Origin: Phialocephala subalpina | Taxonomy: Eukaryota > Ascomycota > Leotiomycetes > Helotiales > Mollisiaceae | Direction of reading: 5' to 3' | Assembly: GCA_900073065.1 (NCBI GenBank) | Contig: FJOG01000016.1 | Span: 558,001-622,000, forward strand | DNA: 64,000 nt | Part shown: positions 1 to 11,307 of the stretch, one piece after another | Layout: every line of letters begins with the position of its first letter | Position numbering within the stretch: position 1 is the stretch's first letter | Notes under the pieces: model-generated | Told to the model about the DNA's origin: nothing | The model's database searches: none | The model's input: only the letters and a program-made list of their open reading frames with translations | Position numbers and translations under genes: made by a program

Positions 1-2729
1 GCAACACAGACAAGCCAGACTCATTCTGTACTTCGATTGTAACGAGGTCTAACAAGTAGTAGTACATTCTATAAAGACTGTGTGGTCTACCGCTTGATGG
101 GTGAAAACAAGAGGCGCGAAAACAGAAATGCATATGAAAGACACTGAAAGCAGGAGGGAACACAAGATTACCTTTACCAAGCAAACACTGAGGATCCTTC
201 GTGGTCCCCGAAGAGTTTTGCCACCTTGCCTGTAGGTAGGAGCCTAGTCGAAGATGCGCTCTGTAATGAGTGGTCAAATAGAATGCAGTTGAGTAGCGCT
301 GGCAGGAGGGACTGCTGCCTATGTCTGAGGTCAAGCTGTACCGGATTCAAGTTTTGAAAGGTGAACTTCGAATGCATCGCAATATTCTAGGTTCTTCGCA
401 CAGAGGAGCACTGTTAAACATGCAAGATACGTCGAAGTTCCAGCTTCGAGGTCGGGATTGGGAAAGCACTCCTTTCCTCCTTCGATTGATACGACGTCGT
501 GAGCAAATGACCACACTTGTTTTCCATTCTACATCGCCACCAAAACCCTCCCTATTGTCAGTGTTACTTCCAGGCATGAAGGATGGAGATTCCCACGTAC
601 TGTAGCATGGCTGAAGGCGTGCTCGATGAGGAGTCATCAACGAGGAAGATGCAATTGAGCACTAGCAGCAAGGGAAGCTGTTGCCCATGATGTCCGATAT
701 CAGGCAAAACTCCGTCAGGTTTGAGTTTTGAAGTATCCAACTTCCAGAGATCTAAGTAAGATTCAATTCACAACTCGGTCGTTGCGAGACGGGACTCTGA
801 GAGACGCGTCGAGGTGTTGAAAGTGTAAAAGCGAAAGATGGAAGGACGACGGAGAAGAGAAGCTGGAGGGGGGAAGGGGGGCCTATTTTATTTATTATTT
901 AATATTTTAATTAATTACTTTATAGACCTTGTAACAAGAGTTTGAACATCGATAGACTTAAGAGCTAGAAGCGCGGGACATAGATTCGAACTTGGTCAAG
1001 CTCAGATCTAGGATCAGGACACCAGGATAGCCGGGAGAATTGAAGCTCGGAGAAGGGTAGTTTGGTTGCGAATGGGGAGAGAATCTGGCATTCATTGGGT
1101 GTTGCCAGCCACTTCAGCAGGCAGCGAAGCCACATGTTAATCCCAAATCCAATCTCCACCATAGCCACCCAATGATAGAAAATCAGTGAGTCGAATCGTT
1201 CGGGCAGACGTGCGAAAGCGACCGTGGAAGCTGGCAGTAGAAACCTAGACAGCCAGATTTGTGAGATTAGGTGAAGACTGAAGCCAGGGTGCTTTTAGTT
1301 TGCAGCCAATCTGAGAGTACTCGCCGAATCAGTGATGTCTGTGCCTGACCTTCTACCTAGCACAAGCCAGATTTGCAGGCTTGAAGTTCCGGTGTCTTCT
1401 TTGCCGAGTGCTCTCAGGCTTGAGATCCCGAGTCCTATTCAGCAGCTCATACCTGAAGCTATCTGTGGCGGTTTCGGATCATGGTTGCCGGTACTTGAAG
1501 TATGGACACTTTAATCGCCATCTCTGCCTTGACAAGTCTAACATCAGGATCCTTCGAATCATGTATGCTGGTCTTTGGATTCTCTTCCCTAACCAAGCTG
1601 AGCAACGAAGGTAGTATCATGCAGCTCTGTCGGAATCGACGAGTGTTCCATTAATCAAGAGCAACTGCTCCTGTCCAGGCCCACTTCTCATCCAATTCTG
1701 CTCCTCAAGAAGTCCCCATCTAGACATCCCACTCTCATGCACCACGCTGATACTCTCTCAGCTTTGTCCATGGATATGCTGACAGGAAGCTAGGATCTGC
1801 AGACAGCAGCCTGCAGACGATGTCTCGGGACGGAGATTATGCAAGGGGCGAGAGAATGGTGGGATCGGTGCAGCAGGATAACATGCAACTGTCACGGTCC
1901 ACCTGTACTGTACCTTCGTACCGGTACTGTAATCCCTATCTACCCAAACAAGCTGTAGCGAGACTGGGGGCGGTATGGGGCTTTAGGGTGCACCGGCCAG
2001 AATGTCTCATCTTTACCCTTGAACTTGAACCAATGCTTCGGGACACATCCCCGGCCAATTGTTGGACGTGCCAATTAGAGGTGTGAAAGAGGCGTTAGTG
2101 GCGAGGAGAAACCCTTGAACCAACCCTTCGGGTCGGAACACTTCCCCGGGCCAACCTTAGATGTGCTCGGGCCATGACCATGACATCCACCACATCGGAT
2201 TTTACCCACCACCCTAGAATTCGGACTGACATCCGGGGAGCCGCTGCGGCTGTTTGGGATTTCAAGGGTCCGTGCGGATATGGAGATCCCCATCCCCCCA
2301 CGTAGGCCGCTTTTTACGTAGATAATGCGTGTGAGGAGCTGTCTCAGTGATCAAGTTTCTCCCCTATACACTATCTTGGGCTTGAACTGTCTCAACTGTG
2401 TGGTTTACTATTCGAACACGGCGTCCAGCAACATGTGGCGCATTTTGCACTTTTCCCTCCCCGCATAAGCCACTCCACCAGTTGATCCAGACCTGGAGCT
2501 ACGGCTCGGAACAGACCGAGATAATGGCACTGACTCTCTGTTGACCTGTGTTAACCCGCAGCTAAATATCTGCGTCCCTCCGTAGGAGCTTGCAGCAGAT
2601 CTGTCAGAGCTGCAGTTCGAGGGTACCCACTCTATCCACAGTTTCCACTATCTCCACTAGTGTTTTCAACCCAGACCTTCTTTCCGAGTGTTTTGGTCCA
2701 TCCTTGCCTCGTGTTCTTCAATTTAGGTG
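1..2729. other. Gene-poor left edge, no supported gene
   Basis: Only short overlapping open frames without recognisable domains are seen here. An AT-rich stretch lies at about 880-925, and an imperfect direct repeat (listed separately) lies at 2023-2165. The last 200 bases are pyrimidine-rich with TCTCCACT-type runs and probably serve as promoter and 5' leader of the receptor gene that starts at 2730. Confidence 0.6.
2023..2165. repeat. Imperfect direct repeat, two ~50-bp copies
   Basis: Copies at about 2023-2071 and 2112-2165 share the order CTTGAACCAA, CTTCGGG, CACATCCCCGG or CACTTCCCCGG, GCCAA and GTGC, with small indels. They are about 90 bp apart and lie in non-coding DNA. Confidence 0.6.
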
Positions 2730-3817
2730 ATGGCAGATCCGAGCCAGGTTCCGATATCTGCTGAAGCACACCATGCCGCGAATCTCTTTGTCGGACTCAC
2801 CGTGCCACTATTCACAGCTGCGCTTGCAACAATTATTAATCGCATCGTGTTCAAGCTTCGATCGCGTGTGCGCCTTGGCTTGGACGATGGCTTCATAGTA
2901 GTTGGGTTTGTAAGTTTCTTCAGCGCTCGACTGAGAGATAGATGCTCACTAACATGAATTAGGTGCTGGCGACCGTTGACTGGGCTTTGCTCATGGCCGC
3001 CACTGCCTGGTACTCGAATTCATCTCGGCCATTCGCTACGGTATCGCAAGCTCAACAAACCGTCATGCTCGGCGTCATTTCGGTTCCTATCTGGGGCTTC
3101 TCAGTGGGGTTCATCAAAATCAGCATGGCTTTCCTTCTTTTACGCTTTCAGCAAAATACTGCATGGAGGTGGTTCCTATACGCCCTGATAGGAGTGATTG
3201 CTGTCGTGATGATCGCATCGAGCATCTTTGCCATCGTTCAGTGTCTACCGCTGGCAGCTGTGTGGGACCGGACCATTGTTGGGGCAAAATGCATCAGCCC
3301 AAGTCACATTCGCATCGTGTCGAATTTTGTGGGAGGCTTTAGCATCGCAACCGATCTCGTCTTATCCCTTTTCCCATTGACGTTTATTGTCAAGCTTCGG
3401 AGGCCGTTTATGGAAAAGGCCCTCATTTCGTTGTTGATGGCTGTAGGGTTGACGGCCAGCGCAGCCTCGATCACGAAGGCTGTCCTTATCCAACAGTGGG
3501 TCAACGACATCGATGGTTTGTACATTGGAATCGTTATGTCAACCTTGGGCTCTGTTGAGATGCTCATCGGTTCAACGGCTGCCTGCTTGCCTGGTCTGAA
3601 ATCAACGGTCCAGCGATTCCTAACCTATTGTGGATTCGATTTCAACTCGGACTTCTCGAACTCACATGCGTTTTTCCGGAGCATAGGCCAAGCTATGAGT
3701 CTGCAGAATATCTCCTTAGAGCCTACATCCAGAGCCCTGAAGCAGGAGGAAAGCTCTCGAACAGATTCGTCCAAGTCATCTGCCGCGAACCTCGAGACGG
3801 GCGGTGTGGATTCGTGA
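2730..3817 (+). CDS. Rhodopsin-domain integral membrane protein (Pth11-like family)
   Basis: Two exons, 2730-2909 and 2963-3817, joined in phase 0 across a 53-bp intron with GTAAGT donor and AATTAG acceptor and a CTAAC-like branch site. The product is 344 residues with about seven hydrophobic segments. The LDDGF motif before the second helix is typical of the fungal rhodopsin-domain family (Fung_rhodopsin, Pth11/SAT4-like), followed by a long polar Ser-rich C-terminal tail. Members are plasma-membrane proteins; some, such as Pth11 of Magnaporthe, act as surface-sensing receptors. No extracellular CFEM domain is visible at the N-terminus, so this is the short subtype. The ATG at 2730 was chosen because the helix pattern begins immediately after it. 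The ligand cannot be inferred. Confidence 0.88.
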
Positions 3818-5322
3818 GGAGTGATAATAGGAAGGTGTTTGAATCGCATTTATATAAAAGGAATGGAACTTGTAAATTGTAATAGATAGTGGAATTGAAA
3901 TGGACAGACCTTTTTTGTCTCGTTCTTCTTCCTGCTCCATTTCTGTGCTTGCGCCAATCTCCAAGTTGAAATCGCAGTCTCTAACTGTCCTAAAGACCTG
4001 CATGCTACCAAGTGGTGCCTTCAAATGAAAAGCATATCTCAAAGATACATCAGTTGAGTCCCCTCTATGTCTTATGTTTGGACCAAACTTGGAGGTTGTG
4101 AGCTGCTGTGACGATATCTTCGCTGCAGAAGCTTTCTGGCGATGAGTTGTCGACCACGAGAATCCAATGAGCAGAAAGCTCCGTGCCTATTCTGTGGGTC
4201 CACCAGGGCCCTTGAGAGATTTGAGTGTCGAAGTTTTGTAATTCCTGTAATGCATCGAGAACTGCTTTGCCCTTCGTTCATTGCGAGTGAGGCGAGACGC
4301 GTTCAAGTTGACGTTGAGTGAAGAGGAAATTGCGGGAAGGAAGATTTTGGAGGGGGGGCTTATGCTCACCCTAGTCGACGACTTCCTTCCCAAACGGCAC
4401 CATCTTCACCTCATCCAACACAAGTCAAGCAAGAGGGATAGCCCCACCACTTCATTATCGTCGAGCGTGAATTTCGTCAGCCAAGTCGACATGAACGAGA
4501 TTATCAACTCTCGAGTTTTCATCAACCTCGTCACACCACCTGCACCTGCACCCAACTCATAGTCCCTTAGAGTCTTGAGTCTAACGCAATGAAAACATCG
4601 TCTTCCAGCCTCGCCGTCCTGCTTCTGCTTAGACTCAGTGCTCTCCATTCCTCGACAAAGTGAAGGTGTCTCCCACTTCTTGATCAACAAGAACAACCTC
4701 TCAACAGTCGCGCCTTCCTTCGTTCTGATCCTTACTTCCGTCGCAACGTCAACCACGACAAACTTCCCACCGCCAACACCTCTCGGAACAACAGCTGACA
4801 ACTACCTCCTCACTTCAAATCGACATAAAATCCCAAAAAAATATGAAGGTCTGGACGAGAAAGGTACTCAGGGGTGTCCCTTCGCAACCGCAGCTGCCGC
4901 ACAGTCACCGCAACTCTGCAATGCAACCCCCTTAGCCAAGTCGGAAATGAATTTAATAGGACAACGCAGTGAAGATTCCATGTGCACTACAAACTCTAAC
5001 TGTCCAAGCATGTGAGAGAAACAACGTAGAGACTGTGACATGGGTGCCTTCGTTCCCGCTGGCTGAGATAACCTTAATAGGGGAGGGCGGAAGCGGCTGG
5101 CCTCATCGACACTTTTCAAATTCAGCACGAAGAGACATAAGTGCACATCGAAGAGCAGATCAGGTGTAAGGACAAGTGGTGAGATGTAACAATTTGATAA
5201 GAATTCGAACAGATAGATGCACGCACTCTTATCCAACCAATCTGTTTCTACAATCCACTTTTCCACCCCGCCCTCCCACCTCATTTGCCCTCGCCCCTCA
5301 ACCTCTCGTCAAACATCAACAT
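3818..5322. other. Intergenic, no supported gene
   Basis: This stretch lies between the receptor gene and the 3' end of isocitrate lyase. Open frames on both strands at 4281-4801 and 4868-5284 overlap one another and show no domain, signal peptide or clear splice partner. It probably holds the two 3' UTRs. Confidence 0.5.
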
Positions 5323-7184
5323 CTAATGAAACTGATCCTCCGTAACCCCCTTCCCCATCGCACTCGTCGAACTCACACCACCCTGCACCATCTTCAAAAG
5401 CTCATCCACATAATTCGCCCCACTCCACTTCTGATGCTTAACCACATCCACACCCCCATCCATCTCCGGCTCCTGAACCAACTCCCCGTAAGCCCTCATC
5501 CCATTCTTCGAATACGCCTTAGCGAATTGATCCGAAATTAACGCCGTAGTATGCAGACCCGCCAACGTGATGAATTGCCAACAGTACCCAAGCTTGCTCA
5601 GGCGGTTGATATAGGTTTCTTGTTCGTTGCGAGGCATGGCGGATTTCCAGTTGAAGCTAGGAGACAGGTTGTACGCCAACTTCTGCTCAGGCCAAACAGC
5701 ATGAACGCCCTCTGCGAATTGGACAGCTTGTTGGTAGTCGGGGAGTTTGCTCTCCATCCAAATGGCGTCACAGTACGGCGCATACGCAACCGCTCTGTTG
5801 ATAGCACACTCGCACCCACCCTGCAATCTATAAAACCCCTCTCTCGTCCTCGGGGAATCCCAATCCCACGGAATATCCACGCCCGTGATCCCCTTCGCAA
5901 TCGCCCTCGCCTCGGTATTACTCTTCCCCTTAACATCCTTCAGAAACTGGGCAGCGAGTTCCTTCTTATTAACATGTACACCAGCGTTGATGGTATCGAT
6001 GACTGCGTCGTTGAAGAGTTTGAGTCCGGCTTGAGCAGTCCATGCGTCTTCGATGGCTTGGAGTTCGGCCCCGTTCTTTCCTGCGCGCTCGGCGGCTATC
6101 ATGAGGTCGTTGAGGGGTTGGAGGGAGGGGTTTGTGGTGCCGAGGATGTAGGCGTGGTCGCGGGGGTCGATGGTTGTGGTTATTAGGGTGGCGGCTTCGG
6201 CGTCGGTGCGGGCGATTGCTAGGAGGTCGGATCCTGTTATTTCTGTTAGCATTCCCATCCCATACCAAGCGAGAAAAGAGGAGGGGAGGGGAAAGAGGGA
6301 AGGGATAGGAAGAGTAAAGGAGATGTCGGAGAACGTACCCATAATATCAGCCTGCGCCCTAATAGCAACCAATCGATTAATATGTTCACTAATAGGAACC
6401 AACACCTTCCCCGCCATATGTCCACACTTCTTCGTTCCCGGCGCCTGATCCTCGATATGAATACCAGCAGCTCCCTTCTCAATGAACAATTTTGTGAGCT
6501 TCATGACGGCAGTGAGGCCTCCGTGTCCAGTATCAGCGTCTGCGATGATGGGTCGCAGGTAGTCGATGTTGGCGAGCTTGGCGCGGTCGGCTTTGGATTT
6601 GGTGGTTACGCGTTCTTCGCGTTGTTTGCGGTCGTGGAAGAGTTGGGCCATGAAGAGGTGGTTCACTTTGTTTGGGACGGTGGTCTGCAGAAGTCAGTAT
6701 GAGCTGTGGAGAAGGCAATGGGGAGTAGGAAGGATTCACGTATGGGTAATCTGCCAAATCTGGACCAGGCTCATCGGAAGCAGAAGCTGTGCTGGATGAT
6801 TGCCATCCAGAGACGTACACGGTGTCGAGGTATTTCGCCATCTGGGTCAACATGGTTGGTTCCAGACATCCGTATGTGTAACTCGCATCTCCATTCTATA
6901 ATTCCCGTCAGCTTCTTCCCAATTCCCTTTCTTCTATACATTTGGGGGCATACCTTGAACCTTCCCTCCAAAATCCTCCATAGCTTCTTACTCTGCACAT
7001 TACTCGGATACTCAATCTTCAGATTCCCCCTCTTAGCTACAATCTGCTCCGCCGTGAACGCTCTCTTCGTGTACCTCCATCTCTCATCCGTCCACCACTT
7101 CTTCACCGCCGCGACCTCGTCCAGGTATTGCTGTTCCTCTTTCGCGGGGTCCACAGCTGGATTGGCCATTTTGTTTGCTGCCAT
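5323..7184 (-). CDS. acuD/icl1: Isocitrate lyase (glyoxylate cycle)
   Basis: Cleaves isocitrate to glyoxylate and succinate, allowing growth on acetate, fatty acids and other C2 sources. Four exons: 7184-6954, 6895-6740, 6684-6339 and 6233-5323, with introns of 58, 55 and 105 bp, giving 547 residues as expected for fungal ICL. The catalytic signature KKCGHM lies near residues 214-219, with the active-site Cys at about 216. The segments [29 protein letters not shown] and the C-terminal GKGVTEDQF match the AcuD type rather than the mitochondrial 2-methylisocitrate lyase, and there is no mitochondrial presequence. The protein ends QFH, so no SKL-type peroxisomal signal is present. The start at 7184 precedes MAANKMANP; the next Met (codon 6) is an alternative. 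The 105-bp intron is open and in frame. Confidence 0.96.
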
Positions 7185-8889
7185 GTTGACGTCTGGTATG
7201 GAGAATGTGAGGAATGCAGATGAGGTGATGTGACGCCGAGAATGTCTTTTCCGTTTGGAAAGTCTTGGAGGAGGGGAGAGTATATGAAGCTCAGAAACAG
7301 AGAAACGCAAATCTAGTCCAACTTGCTGTACAGTGGTAAGTAACAAGAAGTTGTCAGTTCAAAAGTATCACAAGCCGGGGAAACAGCACAGTCATAAGCA
7401 AAACCTCCCTCTCTCCAGTCCCCAGCTACACCCGCTAGCTCCCTTCCTCCAACCACTCACCATCTCCCATTATCTTACTCACGCTTTCCTTGTGCCCTTT
7501 CAAGATCATTCGACCTCGGTCGTAGCAAAGTGAGAGCCAGAGGTTCCAGACTCCTTGGTTCGGCTCAGCGGCTGCTACTGTAGAGCATAGAATGCCGTGA
7601 TTGGACCACAACCGAGGCTTGGCGCCTTTTCCCCACAATCTCCAAGCCCCAGATGGCCATTTCGTCATGGAGAATTCCTTTAGGTTTGCCCCTCCATGAA
7701 CTTGAAATTCACAACATACGATGTCCAGAACGAGCTCCGCAGGAGATCCAATATGCATTGCGATAAAATGAAGAAATCCAAACTCTCACTTGAGAAAGCC
7801 TTTATTCTCACACACGCATGTGAAAGCTGATACCTCTCCAACTGCAAGCACACGACTAAGACCTTTCTTTAGCATGTGAATCTTCGCGGGATGATCCCAT
7901 GTTCCACTCGTTCCAACTCATGCAAGGTCCAGTTCAGCCTCGGCATATGCCACGAGTCGCGGGTATGAAAAATTATCGCCTCCTTCCGTAATCGGCCGAG
8001 ACGCAAGAAAATATACCCGAGATCTTTTCGTGGCTTGGGATTTCGAGTCGGAAACTGACCGAAGACAGTGCTGAAAAGGGCAAGAGGGGTTATTTTTGCC
8101 AATGAGGGATGAAAGAGAAGTACCTAGGTATTTGGCCAATGAGTGAAAGATATGAAAGAGAAGTTCGACCGAGGCATACGAGGCTGCACTTGAGCCTCGA
8201 GGGAAAACTCAACACATACACACTTACTTGTCGGTGAACGAGCCTGACATCATAATATATACGACAAACAGTAAATGATGTGCCAATCAGTCTATTAAGG
8301 TAGCTATATACCGCGATACAACTGGTCGTTCATCTTTTCTCTCCTTCTCGAGGTCATTCTCTCATCTCTGCCAGCTAATTTACAGCCACAGCCATCAACG
8401 CCACCATAAACAACTCCATGTTTCATCAGTACCATCTGTCTGCCTTCTCTTTTCATAAAGAGCTGGTCAGCAGCAAGCAATTTCTCATAAGTGAGTACAA
8501 CGCATGAACGCCAAAAGGAAATGGTACATGAAAAGTAAGAAACCACGCCCGTGCTATGTAGCGATGCCGTTTAGAACGGGTTGGTGTAGAAGCAATGCAA
8601 AAACCGAAATCTATCGGGTATCTTTGAAAAATTCGTAACTCGTGAATGTATGTAGGGCAGTGCTGACAGATGTACTGTGTGTCCGCGGGAGTGATCGAGG
8701 CAGGAGTAGGTACAGCGAAGAGAACATATCTAACAAGGCGAATTGTCGGAAAGGTCGTGAAAGTGTAGAAGTCGTTGAGGGTGATTTTAGGCAAAGTCGT
8801 GTACGGGAGAACCGACGTAATGTCGAAGACGTATGAATCAAGGTACCATTCCTAAGTGACCACGATCCATGGTCGAGCAACAAGACGAC
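7185..8889. other. Intergenic, ICL promoter side and trehalase 3' side
   Basis: No supported gene. The first few hundred bases must contain the isocitrate lyase promoter (minus strand). Open frames at 7435-7758, 8453-8794 and 8611-8883 are short, overlapping and domain-free. Confidence 0.5.
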
Positions 8890-11307
8890 TTAGTTCTCAG
8901 GAACGGTCAACAATGGATTGCCGTGCGCATTTCGTGACTTGAAGTACTCATCCCAAGGAGTGAGCAAGCCAAGCGCACGAGTTGGACCCGCATCAAGCAT
9001 CTGGAGGCCATAGACGAAAGAAGCGTTGACCCATCCAAATCTAGTCAAGTCAGTACAGAAGTTGCATTGAGAAGGAATTACTTACCCCTCCTTAGCGACA
9101 CCCTTGAAGTCAAGGCCTTGGTTACCATACTCAGCATCAACGCGATGAGGATCAACACTGCGAGTAACATCGTACTTCTCAACGACGACACCATTGTAGT
9201 CAACGAAGGCCTTGGTCATCATGAACAGCCATTTGTAGGCAATACGCTCAACATCCTCATGGTAGCCATAACGCTGCAGACCACCCCAAGCCAAGATTTG
9301 CTGTGGTGCCCATCCGTATGGATAGTCCCATTGTCTGTTCGGTCTGTCAAGACCAACGACGCCACGAGACCTCTCGGTTCCAGAGGCGAGGCCTCCCTTC
9401 TCCTCGAACAGCGGAAGGGCAACCTTAACAAGCTTCGCAGCCTGGGCTGGTGAAGCAACACCGGACCAAAGGGCCCAGAAAGTGGTGCAACTTTCATAAG
9501 TACACTGTTCCTTCTTGACCGTATCATAGTCAAAGTACATGCCCTTCTCTTCATTCCAAAGGTAGGCATCAATGGCTGACTTGCGGTGCTTTGAACGTCT
9601 GTCCCAGATTGAGGACGTCTCGATGTGTCCGGGCTTCATTGTGCCTGAGAGCCAATCGGTAGGGATCTTCAAGCCATCCTTGAAGTGAGTTCGAATGACA
9701 AGGGAAATGTCCTTCTCGTACTTGTACAGGAGCGAATTGAGATCAATGGTGGCCAAGTTTGCGCAGACCTTCTCCAAGCGGTATGAAGTGTCATGTCCTG
9801 ACTCTCGAACAGCTCGATCATGCAAGAAGTACTCATCGAGCTCCGGCTCCTGGATTGAACCATTGTTATAGGATTCGACGAACTCCTGGAAGGTGATACC
9901 GTGCTTTCTGGCATACGGCTCGAGAATATGCTCGAAATGCGAAGCCTCCGTCTCCGGAGGAACACCACCGCCTTCTGGACGGTATCTGCTGAGACCAGTA
10001 GCCGCGTCCAAGCGAGGACTAGCGGTCCAAACAGAATTATATTCCTTAATAGCCGCAAACATTCCAAGTCGCAAGAATTCTTCAGCACCATCTTCGTGTT
10101 TGATGACTTCGTAGACACGCATAATCATGTCGGTGAGAAATGGAGGTTGAGAACGAGATAGGTAGTAAGATCTGGTCGCGTTGAGGATCTTGCCATAATG
10201 CTTGATGCAGAACACGAAGTTCAGAACCATAGATTTGGCCAGGTGGGTTTTCTTGTTCGCAATAAGACCCAAGGATTCCATGTAAGAGTCCCAGCCGTAA
10301 AGTTCGTTGAATCTGCCGCCTGGAACCACGAATGGGCGTCCCTTGAGTATCTTCTCGCCAGTTCTCGGATCATCAATTTCCTCCATATCAACAGCCAGAA
10401 GTCCAGGCTTAGCATTAAGACTGCGGACGTATTCAGGAGTGATCTTCTCTGGCAACAAGCAAACATCCAGACGGATCTCCGGTCTCTCCTTGGCTACTTG
10501 AGTGTAATAGGCGTATTGCTCAGGGCAGGCGTGAGGGACGTATATGCGAGGTCGTGGGTCGTCGGTCCAGTCTTTTGGATCCTTGCCCGCCACTTCGATA
10601 ACAGATCCATCGATGACTCGTGTCAAATTCTTCCAAAATTCTTCCCTGATAAGGCGGGAGAGTCTGTTGACTGGATTCTCGTTCAAACGGCTCTCGTCGA
10701 GGAAGATGTGCGATTTCTTGTATTCTCGAGCAAGGTATAATTCTTGGAGGAGATTGGAGAGGACATAGGTTCCTCGGAGTTCTCTCTTCACAAAACCATT
10801 TGAGGAGGCAGTACCGACATTGAAAACCTGAACAATAGCTGGTTAGCAGCACACATCGTGTCTGCTCGGAGGGCTGGCTTACCTTTGGTCCCAGATCCTC
10901 AATTGTAATTTGGAAGTTGCCATCGGTATCCTCCTGTTCTTCCAATTCTTTGATTGTGCGTTCGACATGCATGAGGAATTGACTTGGAACGAGGGTGTAG
11001 TCATCTGCCATGAAGGTATAAATTAGTATTAGGATAACATGAAACAGGCAGGAACACAATACTAACCGTGGCTGCTGCGTCGAATGGGCATCTTCAACTG
11101 GGAGCGATCAATGGCCTTGGTAGGGCTTTGATTCTGCCAATTTGATTAGCGATGAACAATTGAGTAGCTGATCGAGTTTACCGTGCTGTAGGTACGTGTT
11201 CTGAAGTGGTTGCTCTTGCCATTGTGTGCGTCAGGGCCATAGTAGATGTGAGATGCGCTGTACGGATCAATCTCGTTGGATGATCTGGCCCGCAGAGGAG
11301 AAGACAT
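8890..11307 (-). CDS. treB/nth1: Neutral trehalase
   Basis: Cytosolic alpha,alpha-trehalase (GH37) that hydrolyses trehalose to glucose during germination and recovery from stress. Five exons: 11307-11182, 11133-11067, 11004-10883, 10827-9086 and 9040-8890. The introns are 48, 62, 55 and 45 bp and the product is 735 residues, the usual length. The N-terminal regulatory part has a PKA-type site RRSS (residues 60-63) and the calcium-binding loop [12 protein letters not shown] (about 89-100), both hallmarks of neutral rather than acid trehalase. Trehalase signature 1, [14 protein letters not shown], is near residues 274-287, and signature 2, [12 protein letters not shown], is near 605. No signal peptide is present. 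The start at 11307 ([10 protein letters not shown]) gives a continuous phase through all exons. Confidence 0.96.
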
